Source: Trichinella spiralis (Eukaryota; Nematoda; Enoplea; Trichinellida; Trichinellidae). Taken from it: a stretch of 64,000 nt of DNA. The DNA is taken from assembly GCA_000181795.3 (NCBI GenBank), contig CM012955.1, forward strand, positions 13,987,108-14,051,107. The letters are read 5' to 3'. The position numbers and the translations under genes were made by a program. The notes under the pieces were generated by a model, which was not told where the DNA came from, ran no database searches, and saw only the letters and a list, made by a program, of their open reading frames with translations. Below are positions 12,501 through 23,700 of the stretch, piece after piece (within the stretch, counting starts at the first letter, position 1; each line of letters opens with the position of its first letter).

Positions 12501-15500
12501 AATCTGCAAATTTAATAATATTTTGAGAAACATTTATTTCTAATTTAATTTAATTTAATTCTTTAATTTTAACCAAATTTTTAATTAAATTAAATTTCTC
12601 ATGTTTTACTTTTTGCAGAATTTAAAGAGCCAGCCAAAGGCAAAGAAACTACCAGTGCTCTAGGATCTGACGAGTTAGAGGTCGATGAACTATTGAGAAC
12701 CAGTAACAGAAAACAATGAATATTGATTGCCGTTAATGTTTTGCTTTAAACTGATGTTTTTTTAGCTGTTCAAAAAATTTCAAAAAAACCTGACGATCAT
12801 GATTTTACCGACAGCGACGAAAACGTAGACGAAATATTCGCCGACAACAGTACCGCTACAATCCCAAGTACGAACAAAGAGTGTAAGTTCACCAATGCTT
12901 TTGAAACTTGCTACCACCAAAATGAGATAATAAGAAAAACTAATTTACGTTTGTTGCTTTCATTTTTGATGATTCATTTGTTAATCAGTATCATGCAGCA
13001 GTTTAATTTCGAAAAAATAGAATGAGACAAAAAAGTTGAAAATGCTCAATTTAGTTAGCCTGATTTTAAAAAAATGATTTGTTTAAGCATTGCGCAAAAA
13101 GGAAGATCGTGATTTTGTTGATTCGATTGAAAGAGCGATGGCCTTTGAGCACGATGCATCACCTGAGACAGTCCAAACTGCCGTTTCAAACGGTTAGTAA
13201 TGCACAGTATTATTTGCATCTTGAACAAACTAACTAACTAATTGGGCACAACAATTCTGCTTAAATTAAATTAAATTAAATATTTTCTCGCTAGTTATTT
13301 TTTTCCATTTCTCGAAACCAACCCAACAAGTAGATCAATGTAAAAAGTATATAATGTGAAAAAGGATTTCGAAATTTTTGAAAAGTATCCATTTGTATAA
13401 TATGTAATATAGTCGGTTGTTTGTTGATAAATTAGGATCAGACGAATCTGGCGATGCGGGGCATAATGAACAGAAAGAAGTGGAAATTATCGACAACGAA
13501 GACGACGACAATGACAACGAAGAAGAATTAAACAATGAACAATCGTCCTCTTTGATTATTCATGATAAAAAGCCAAATTTTGATCTGAAATCAAATTTCG
13601 ACCAACAAACTGCCGTTTCAAATCAACCGAAAGCTTTGTGCACTGATGGATTGAGCTTTCAGACCAAATTGGCCAGCTCACATTCCGGTATTGTTTATTC
13701 ACAAGAAGCCCCGGCTAATAGTACTCAGGACTGTGTTGAAATCTGCCATGCACGACGTTGTTCGTCGGGTGTGTTTTTGAAGCCTGTCTTGTCTGGTGAA
13801 GCTGGCAGCTGTTTGATGGCTTTTGGAGGAGAAACTTGCGATGAGGATCTCGAAAGGATCACTCGTTACGACGGTCCATCTCCAGTGGAAATCCACTGCA
13901 TTCGATGTGGTATGGTGTTCATCAGTTGACAATTGAATGACAAATAACATTAGTTGGTTTTGTTGTTTTTTGTGCAGGATCTTACTCGCTAGATTCGAAA
14001 CCACAGATAAGCAAAATTCCCGACAAAACAATTTCCAGTGAAATTAAAAGTATTGGTGAATTCAATTTGAAACTGCATATAGCTATGTTTCATTTTGATT
14101 TTTTCAGATCTTGCAAAAGAAGATAAGCAAATCACTACTGTTCCAGATGTGAAAACCAAATTACAATCCAAAGCGCAACAAAGTGAGCAAAATTGTTGTA
14201 TATTATTATTATTATTATCTGAAGCAATACTGAAAAACTTTAAAATGAAAATTCAAAACTATCTAAAGCAACTATTTCATTTTGATTATCCAATTGAACA
14301 GAATATCCAATTTCTTCACACACACACACACACTACATATAATATTTTCGAAATTCAATTTCTCATTGTTGTTAAGGTTGTGCCGGTAGAATAACTTTCG
14401 AAGTGGTAGAACCGAATCGACACAGAAAAGGTGACTTTGTTACACATGAACTGGCAAGATCCGTAGCCGACTGTGCTCGCATTTGCTTTGAACGTGGATG
14501 CACAGTAGCCGGCTTTAGTCAAGCGTCAGTCGAAACCGACCCAAGCTTCTGTTTGCTTTCATTCAAAACTGACACGTGCTCAGGATTGAGCCGCGTTGAT
14601 CAACTGAAATCTGCCGAACATTCCGTACAAATACAGTGCATTCGATGTGGTAAGTGGAAATTGATTTTTGCGGTACAAACTGACCGATTGATTGATTGAT
14701 TGATTGATTTTAATCGATTGTTGATGGGTATATTTTTGAATTTTCAAGAAACAGCGTCAACATCTGCTGAAAAATCTGACAAACAACCAGAAACTGCAGC
14801 AAAAGAGAGCACCATTGTAGCAGTGACAACAGAATCTGCGAAAATTGTTACCGAATGTGAGGGTGAAAATTGTACACCTGCCTCTTCCAGTAGTACATCA
14901 AGTGAAGAAACAACAAGCAGCGAATTGATCAAAAAAGAACGATCTAGGGTTCCTGAAAAGGAAAGTAAGACTTTTGCAATTATAATCGATCCCATCATAA
15001 TGTTGATTTCACAGAAAAAAAACGCAAGTTCCACAGCGTTTGTTGTTGTCGGCACGAGTTGATTGATTTTGAATATTTTCTTAGAATGTTCCAACGATTT
15101 GTCCTTCCAAGTTTTCCAACCTGGTGAACGACAAACAGTCAATTTCACGTCAGATCGTCGCAGTGAATCTGCTGCCCACTGTGCCCGTCTTTGCTACGAA
15201 TCCGAAACTTGTGAACTGGCCGCATACATCGCAGCCCCGAAAGGTTTGTCATCAGGAGTTTGTCTGTTGTCCGAAGATGCCGGCTATTGTGAATCGAATG
15301 CTGAACACGTTGTCCAGCACAGCAGCGTTTCTCCGTTCCTCATCACATGCATCACTTGTTCCAGTAGGTTGAGCACGAGCAAGTCTCAGAATGAACAGTT
15401 GTCAGTATGCGCAATTTTAACGACGTTATTCAATTGCAGAATGCACTTTCAACGTCAAAAATTACGTCCCGGTGAAACAAGACGATGCTGCTTGGGATAC

Positions 15501-15735
15501 GTTTTTTGACGACTTTGAAATGCAAGTGGACGCGAAAAATGTGCACGAATGCGCTGAAAAGTGCGCCAGCCGACGATGCACTTTAGCCGTCTACAGTGGT
15601 CAAACGAAGCACGGAAACTGTCTGATGACAATAAAAGCGAATCGATCCTGTGGAACCGAAAAATCCCACGAAATTGTCGATACAAGCGGCAAGTTGCCGG
15701 TGCTCATCGACTGTGTCCAATGTGCCGCCGCCTAG
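9575..15735 (+). CDS. Secreted protein with five 8-Cys PAN/Apple-like modules and acidic Ser/Thr-rich linkers
   Basis: Fourteen exons: 9575-9641, 9707-9997, 10335-11006, 11764-11850, 12619-12702, 12766-12882, 13088-13192, 13436-13909, 13978-14049, 14108-14182, 14377-14649, 14749-14964, 15085-15363, 15440-15735. They total 3108 nt, 1035 aa, and every intron is phase 1. Residues 1-22 are a signal peptide (MVHLLSLFFPFVGLSIVAQA). Modules lie at about 24-112, 545-632, 682-772, 845-937 and 938-1032. Each has eight Cys in the pattern C..C-x3-C-x(4-6)-C-x(13-16)-C-x(8-9)-C..C-x2-C, usually ending CIRC or similar. Residues 120-343 are a Thr/Glu-rich linker with an Ala8 run, likely heavily O-glycosylated; further acidic linkers follow. 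No transmembrane segment was seen. The pattern resembles nematode PAN/Apple domains but has extra Cys. Likely an extracellular-matrix or cuticle scaffold (inference). Confidence 0.85.
12390..12434 (+). CDS. Possible cassette exon of the PAN-module gene
   Basis: Inside the intron between 11850 and 12619, a 45-nt segment is bounded by AAAG and A|GTGACA and is phase 1-1 like every other exon of the gene. It encodes DLSDTSDDRKHDTEI, whose acidic Ser/Asp composition matches the neighbouring linkers. The donor is weaker than the others, so this could be coincidence or an optional exon. Confidence 0.3.
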   Translation: MCLTLQTTESMTQK

Positions 15736-18061
15736 TTGTGCCCCACGGGCAACAACACCGCGCTACTGCATCCCCACGGCATGACTCCCCCCGCTGGCTA
15801 ACAGAATCGCTCAACAGCTTTAGCATTAAGCTTTTGTTTTGTTCAATTGATAAGTTTTATCATTTTCCTTTGCTGCCAATATATACATATATATATATAT
15901 ATATATATTAATTTCTTACTACATCCACTAATGCTGTTCTAAAAGCAAAATTTTTTTCAAAATGGTTATCGGTTTCTATTAGGAAGCGCTCTCTAACAAA
16001 CTAGCTGCTGTTATGCTACAATATTCAACATGTTACAAATAAATAAATATTCACTAGCCAAAGTTGTTCGTTGTCGCTTGTGTGCTTTCGAAAAATTTCC
16101 AAATCCTTCACCAGTGGTACATTTATTTGCTTTTTGTTTTACACTACAGTATGGTTGGTTATCACTGAGAGAAATGGAATTTTTTGGTTCTTTTTTGAAT
16201 AACAATCAAATCAAAACTGTGTTTATGGAAATTGAAGAATCGGAAAGAAATGAAATGCAAAACTGAGCTCGTCTAAAATCTAATTCTCAACTTCTGCTTG
16301 AACAAGCTAATGAAGAGAACAAAATTTTTTTTTTCTGAAATTTTCATCCTGCTAAACAATGCTCGTTTGCAATATTTTATCGTCCCATTTATTATAACCA
16401 AAAATTCACGGCTCTTCGAGTTGCACGTCAATATGTTTACACTGGTGGAATATTTATTATATTTGCTGTGCTCGATATTTAAAGTTTTCCAAACAAACAA
16501 CGATCATTTTTCAATTAGAGCCGCACCGAATGCGCTTGAAAACTTGAAAACCCTTGACGAAAAAGAAACTCAAACATTTGACAAAAAACTTAGCAAATGA
16601 TAACTTGGCTTATGTTGCTACACAATGCCAGTGACACCTGTCACTGTGTGAAAGCTAATTATAAGCAGCTTTTGCGGCAATAAATCTTTCAATATCACTG
16701 TACAATATGCAAATAAATATGCACATTTATATCAATGTGATTGATAAATTGTTTTAGATAATAAAAAATGAAAATATTTTGTACATGTTGTATATTTAAA
16801 ATCACTATTTGAAATGGAATAATACTGCGTAAAATTATCGACAGACAACGTTGTTCACTATTATTTTTCTTCCATGAAAAAGATTCGTTTTATTGTTCGT
16901 GAATTTTAATATATTCTCACGTGAGCAACGTGTAGCATTTGAAAATAACTTCTCCTTGTAAAAATAAATGTTCTCAAGCATGTTTTCAATTTAAAATGAT
17001 AACTTTTTGCATGGTGCAAAAAAGAAAGGTTGTAAATTTTGATATTTCAAAGCTTTCTCCTCATAGCATCTGAATCAAACTGGACATGCAACGAGCACAC
17101 AGTCGATGACAAGCAGTCAGTTAGTTGCTCATTCATGCTTCACGACTGAGAAAATGTTTTCATACAAATGCAAACAAATACTTTGAAAAATTAAAATAAT
17201 TGTGCAAATTTAGCCACATATAACAGAAAAGAATTTTGAAAATAATAAAAACAAAAACAAGCATTCTAAAATTAACTAGCAAGCGGTGAAAACAATGTTA
17301 TGCCACATACAAACATATATATATATGCCCATGCAGAGATGAAAGACAAAAACTTTACATATTATTTGCATAAGTAATAGTAATTGTGAAAATATTTTCA
17401 GTGAAATAATTTTCCAGTGCTTTTGCTCTAGAGTGTTCTAATTCGTTTTATATGAGCTATAATATTCAATGAATAGTTTTCACAATTAAATAAACAATAG
17501 ACAATTAATTATAATAATCAGTCAAAACAAGTAAGAATAATCGATCGCTGTGCACACTACTAAAATTCATCATATTGCACATCACAATGCGGTTCACTTC
17601 TTTGCACAATATATATGCATACGCATAACGTTAGTTAGTTCACAAGCAAATATTACTACTACTACTACTACTACTACTCATTGTTCCCCCCCCCCCAAGT
17701 TTCAGAAAGCACACGTAATAAACATTTATTTTTACACTGATTTATGTGGAAAGAAGCATTAACTTGTTATCGATGTTGTGAAAATGAAACTTCAAGTTAA
17801 TTTATTTTTGATAAAATGACAAATTAAATAAACCTGACACAAATGTATGGGATTGATGATCACTTTGCAGTTGTAGAAGATTGTTTGCCGCTTGTATTTC
17901 TTGTCATGCCATCAATCTGCGTTGTTCTTTTTGCCATCGCCGTGTCACTTTTGCTGATAACATTCAGCAATAAAATGTCATCACGGCGTGGAATCTGCGA
18001 CATTACCGTTGAAAACTGTGAATTCAAACTGTGAGCTGAGACTGCTTCCACAAAAGCTGTC
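15736..18061. other. Intergenic region with simple repeats
   Basis: Contains the 3' UTR of the PAN-module gene, an AT dinucleotide tract (15879-15909), an ACT triplet repeat followed by a C-tract (17654-17696) and short chance ORFs. A hydrophobic 63-codon ORF at 17843-18034 just upstream of the lipase start lacks exon signals and I do not call it. Confidence 0.5.
15879..15909. repeat. (AT)n tract
   Basis: TA/AT dinucleotide tract 145 nt downstream of the PAN-module gene stop. Similar tracts occur near 23618, 31508 and 45168. Confidence 0.85.
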
Positions 18062-20340
18062 ATGGCAATGTCTGCTGTTGTGTCAAGTTGGCTTTTTCCT
18101 GTTATTTTCACGACGACGTTAGCCGCACTGGTACAAAATTATCAAACGAATAAACCCGGCCAAGAACTCGAACGAGCCTGCTACAACGATGTCGGCTGTT
18201 TCGACAATGTCGGAAGCTTCAAACACATGAAAGTGCTACCCCAATCGCCGAACGAGATCAACACCACATTTCTACTTTTCACCCCAGAAAGCAAAACCAA
18301 CGGTACCATTCTGACGAAAACGTTGCTACTGAGCAATGCAAAAACTGAACAAGTCAATTGGAAAAACGACATGTTCGTATTGGTGCACGGATTTGGTCAG
18401 TTTCCATTCTGGATGGCACCAATGAAAGATGCCCTTGTTGACCAGGTTTGAATAATTTGGTGAAAAGTCGAAAAGTTAATTAAAGCGTTTCTGCTTTACT
18501 GTATTGTGCAATTTCAGAATAACAATGTCATTATTGTGAACTGGACTAGCGGATCAGTTGGACCCAATTATTATCAAGCTGCCAGCAATACACGTGTTGT
18601 GGGAGCTGTATTGGCAGATTTTGTCAGCACTTTGGTGAAGTCGTTGAAAATTTCATTAAATCGCCTAACTCTTGTTGGCTTCAGTCTCGGAGCCCACGCA
18701 TGTGGGTTTGCAGGCAAAAATTTAAGCGGACTCAGTCGCATAGTTGGCAAGTGGATGAATGCTTTAACATTTAGAGAAAAAAAAGAAAAACATGCTGTTC
18801 AATGAAGAATTTTCTTTTCACAGGTCTTGATCCAGCGGGTCCACTGTTCTCTGGAAAAGAATCTGAGGCTCGCCTTGACTCCAGCGATGCAGAATTTGTT
18901 CAGTGCATTCATACAAATGGTCAGAGTTTCTTCAGAGGGGGTTTGGGCTCTGTTCAGCCTATGGGTCATGTGGACTTTTACGCCAACGGAGGTCTTGTAC
19001 AAAGTGGATGTGCTGACGGTTTGGAAGAAATCATTCTCGACCTTTTCCACCTCAATGGTAAAACTTACAAAACCGAATTCATGCAAAATATTTACTTTTC
19101 TTGGCAATTATCCGCTCATGTTTAGGAACTATTCTCGAAGAGCTCACCTGCAGTCACAGTCAAGCACCTGTACTGTACATCGAAACAATCAAGTCTTCCA
19201 GTTTTTCACAAGCATGCCAATTCACTTCAGTGAGCTGTGACTCACCGAACAGTTGGTTTCAAGGCAAATGTTTCAACTGCATAGCTAACGGTGATTTACC
19301 TGCCTTTGGTTATAAATTAACAGAGCAAAAACAGTTCAAAGGACAGTACTATTTTACAACGTTGCCAAAAAATAAGCACCACGAAACCTACTGTGGTATG
19401 TGTGTCGTTTGCTTGCAAATGCTTCACCACGTACACCGAACAACAATACATTAAAACACTTGTAGGGAAACAATATGGCTTCAACATTATACCCGATCAA
19501 GCGGTCAAAGGTTCAATAACGCTCACATTAATGTTCAGCAATTTGCATTCCATGAATTTCACCTTCCAACAGTAAGCCTATCTACCACGCATGCATACAC
19601 ATTCTGACACTACACGACAAGTATAACTGTTAAATTTCCTTTTCAGCATCGATGAAACTCTCGAAGAAAACAGTCATGCAATTAAAATTAGTGCCGTTCC
19701 AGAATTTTATCCGGAAATAACAAACATTACCATTATTTACGAAAAATATTCCAGCTGGATTTGGAAAAATGGACCTGACGAATGGGTATTGAAATCGCTC
19801 AGCTTGTTGGACATGGAATGCAACATGTAAGTTTGCGGTATAATTTTTCCTTTTTACCTTTTGCTCTTTTGAATTGCACAATTGTACCCATTCGATATAT
19901 ATACATATATACACGATTAAGCGAACAGAAAAAAAACAGAATATTAGCTCGTTAATTGAACAATTGACGCATTTTTCGATATCTGACTGAAAAACTTAAA
20001 AAAAAGTACTTGATACTTGCTTCCCTCTTCAAAATCACTTATACACCGTAAAATTAATGCTAGTATTTTTCACTTTTTGATATGTTCGTTCGTATTTAAA
20101 AACATTTCAATAAACGTGAAATATAAATTTAAATCAATCATAAGTTTCAAGTTGTCAACATTGTTTTCGATTTTATTATTATGTAGTTGAATGGTATAAT
20201 GTACAACGTGCAAATTTAGTCAGTCCTAATGTTCAAAAATTATCGAAAAGAGGAAAAAACGTTTTTCTCCCTATTTTAGACACGAAGTGAATCCGAACGT
20301 ACTGGTCATCAACAAAATGGCTACAACAGTGGACATGTGA
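18062..20340 (+). CDS. Secreted triacylglycerol/phospholipase of the pancreatic lipase family
   Basis: Seven exons: 18062-18445, 18518-18746, 18824-19057, 19126-19395, 19466-19571, 19647-19826, 20280-20340; 487 aa. The first 20 or so residues form a signal peptide ([17 protein letters not shown]). The alpha/beta-hydrolase triad is visible: Ser about 184 in GFSLGAH, Asp about 207 in GLDPAGP, His about 293 in CSHSQAP. The family's oxyanion/beta-5 loop segment ([11 protein letters not shown]) and the [10 protein letters not shown] strand are also present. A short lid is bracketed by Cys in SGCADGL and LTCSH, about pancreatic-lipase length. The C-terminal 130 residues fit a PLAT/LH2-like beta domain. 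It should hydrolyse lipid esters outside the cell or in the gut (family knowledge). Intron 2 uses a GC donor. It converges on the synaptotagmin-like gene, with 393 bases between the two stops. Confidence 0.9.
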
Positions 20341-20733
20341 GACAGATGTTGTGCAACAACATGTCTGGTAAAAAATAAAAAATCAAAATATCGCCAAATG
20401 TCATAAATGGAGAAAAATGAAAAGCCAAAATATATAGTCCGTGTCAATGTGTGTTCCTTATTTTCAGTTTCACGTTCATGTACTGTTGTTAGTTTGCTAT
20501 TCATTTATGTCATGCGAAACAAACACGAACAGTAGTAATTGTTCATCTCTCAGTTGAAACTTCCTTTAAAATGGGTAAACAATTACACATGTGTATGTAC
20601 GATATATGCATAATAAAATGAATAAATAAATAAATATGCAGTACGAATCAGTAATGTTCAGCATGGCAAAATATGCACCATATGGGCACATTAAAAATGA
20701 AGGAAAGAAAAGGAAAAACAAAAGCACAACTAT

Positions 20734-23700
20734 TTATTGACTATAGCGTCGTTCGGGTACGGGAAGAGTGTTTAGTATAGGGTGCCAAGATGTCATCTCA
20801 TTTCCATAAAAAATTGCAGATTTCCAGTGCATCTGGGCTGCGCTGTTTGGTGCATTTTCTCCTATTAAAACCTGAAACACTCGTGCATTGCATAAATTGA
20901 TGGCCCAGTTTGGCTTTTAAAGACATTTTTTACTTGCTTTTTTTAATGCAAATTTGTGAAAATATTAAAAAATACATTTTCACTATAGGTGCAAATACTG
21001 CATTACACTGAAGCATATTCCTTTTTTTTAAATATATTCCATTCTCTGATATACATACATGCTTTCCTTTGAAAGTGACACAACTTTTGCAAATGCAATT
21101 TAAGAGCTAAGAATTTCCTTCTAATTAAAAGCATACCCCTTTCTACTATGCTTCATATTTTGCAATTTTCTCCAATTCCCATTTTTCCAAGATTTAATTT
21201 ATGCATAATTCATTGTAGAATGACACGACAGCAACCACAGCCAAAGCCGGCTATCAACAGGAACTAAATGTGACTTTCGTCTAATAGCTGGTATCTTACA
21301 AAAACTGCCTATGATGAGTTGATAAGCATCTATGCGACACAGTCTGATTATTTGCCATTTTTGGAAGCATATGATTATTCGTCAGTCAGTTTCAATTCAA
21401 AAAGAATTCAAATTAGAAGAAACAATTGAACAACAACACTCAGTAGTGGAAAAAAACTGAAAACCAGCTATTATATTACATGTAAAGTACATTTAGCAGA
21501 AAATTAGAATATTTCAAATGTTCATGTACACTTGGGAAGCATTCCATTGAATGTAGAAAAGCAAACGCGCCATTTTGAGAAAAAGCTTAGCTTACCGCAT
21601 TGAGAAAAGATAATTAATTTCATAAAAAGAAAGCAACTCAAACAAATATAGCGATTTCACTGTTTTTCCAGTTGCTGAACAAGCAATTATTCTACAACAG
21701 CTATATTTTTAACCACTGTTTTTTGAAGTATGCTAGCGGGATGAGCTTATTTTCAATAATCACCAAACTAGTTTTATAATATTAGCTTTGCATGCAAAAC
21801 TGATTCAGTTGATTCAGCGGAATGAAAAAGATTTGCACATATTGCATTATGAAATACAAAAAAAGAATCGTACGATGCTGACAATGATGAAACTGTATTA
21901 TCCGAATATGCATAATTGTCCTTGGGCCATCATAAGAGATTTAAATTTGCATATTGCTCCAACAAATAACAAATCATAATTTGAAAGACTTACCCGTCCT
22001 ATCAAGTTGTTTGTCATTTTCCACTGGTGACCATGGAAGAGCACAATTTCGACGGCCAACGATTGCACACTTTGTTCACAGAGATTGAAAGTGAGCGCTT
22101 GATTAAGAACCAACGGATTTGAAAACCGAACTGCTGCGGTTTTCTTCTTTTTTAAAACTCTATCCCCTTGCCAAACTTTCACTTTTATCCAAACTTCCGC
22201 TAAACAGCAATGCACAATTATATTTCATCTTCATATTTGAAAAATAATACAAATAAAATGCGGATTATTCCTTTCACGCTAAACGTCTATTTATTCTTCT
22301 CATTTTTGGTTGTACAAAATGTCACTTGGCACGTTAAAAATAACAATTGCACAACAAATTCGCAAAACACATTAAAGTCTATGTATAGATCAGAATTGAA
22401 AGCACAGAATGCATTTTTTTAACTTTGATAAATTAATCAATTATACATAACACATGCAAATTGTAAACACGCACTCCTATTGTAAAATATTACCTGCTGA
22501 AGCGTCTTTGTCACAAATCATATTTTTTGCTTGGAGTAAAGTGACTATTAATCGATTGATCGATGACATGTATTTCAATCGAACTTCCAATTCACCATTG
22601 TTGCCTTGCTACAAAAGAAAAAGTACAATTATTAATTTGAATAAAACAATTCGTTTTTTTCTCTCAGAAAAGCTATCCATCCACAATCATGTAGTCGTCT
22701 ACCTCAGCACTTGTGATAACAGCCGCGTCTGGCCTCCGCTCTATTTCAGCGGTCACTTCAATATCAGCCGAAGGGTCGTTTACAAGCAAATCCAGCTCGA
22801 CGATTCCAATGAAAATTTTCTGCGGTTCCAGGCCGAAAATTTCCAACCTCAGTTTGCGCCTCATCAATTCATCAATTGGGATTGGGAATTTCAGCGGCTC
22901 TTCGAATATAAAATTCCCTTTTGCGGCTGCTGTTTCGATGAATCGCGGCGCCGTCTGGGCGGCACCATTCAGCAGACACGCCCCCACTCGGCATTTGGTC
23001 ACAGTGGACGATTCGAGGCTTATTTCAATTATGCGGACAACAAAATCAGAACGACTGTTGTCATAGCTCAATTTCAAACGTATTGTACCGACCGCATAAT
23101 CAGAGCCAGAAATCTGAGTCAACACTGACCCGCGTCGTAAGTACAACTCTGGTTGTATGTTTCCTAAGAAAAAAAATATCAGATTCAGAATTGTTCTTTT
23201 CTTTTCATGCAAATTTAGATTACCTATATTGTTGTAAAGCCCACTGCTTTGTCGACGCACAGTCGAAAGCACTGTACTGGACGCTTGACGGGCTGATTGA
23301 CGTTGCACTTCATCACTTGTACTCGGCTCTGTGCTAGGTGTTTTTTCCATCGCTTTTGGGGCAGAAATTTTTTGGTGCTGCAATAATGGCGTGACTTCTG
23401 TCTTCACCTTCGGTGGATCTTTCTTAAACATTATTTATTGAACGGTCATTCAAAAGAAACCCTTCGTCAGTAAGAGAAAGAATTTAGCAAATATTTTCCG
23501 CATCGTTGTGCAACAACCAAACAAAAAAAATTAAAATTAAAATAACATCTTACTGTAAAATGTCATTTCAACATTTATGAATAAATTTAGAAGCAATTTA
23601 AATTGAATTTCATCAGATATATATATATATATATATCAATATATATAAGGCTGTCAGTCAGTCAGTTAATGCTATAATAAAATGTATTCTGCGCATTTTG

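Noticed and set aside
17843-18034. Hydrophobic ORF just upstream of the lipase
   Set aside because: No splice link to the lipase, and the lipase has its own signal peptide at 18062; probably 5' flank.
22673-22702. Stop codon ending the C2A exon reading frame (MIVDG stop)
   Set aside because: A strong donor GAG|GTAGAC at 22703 removes it, and the next exon supplies the C2B start in phase, so it is intronic.
22454-23128. 224-codon plus-strand ORF
   Set aside because: Antisense to the C2A and C2B exons of the synaptotagmin-like gene, whose homology and splice sites are clear.
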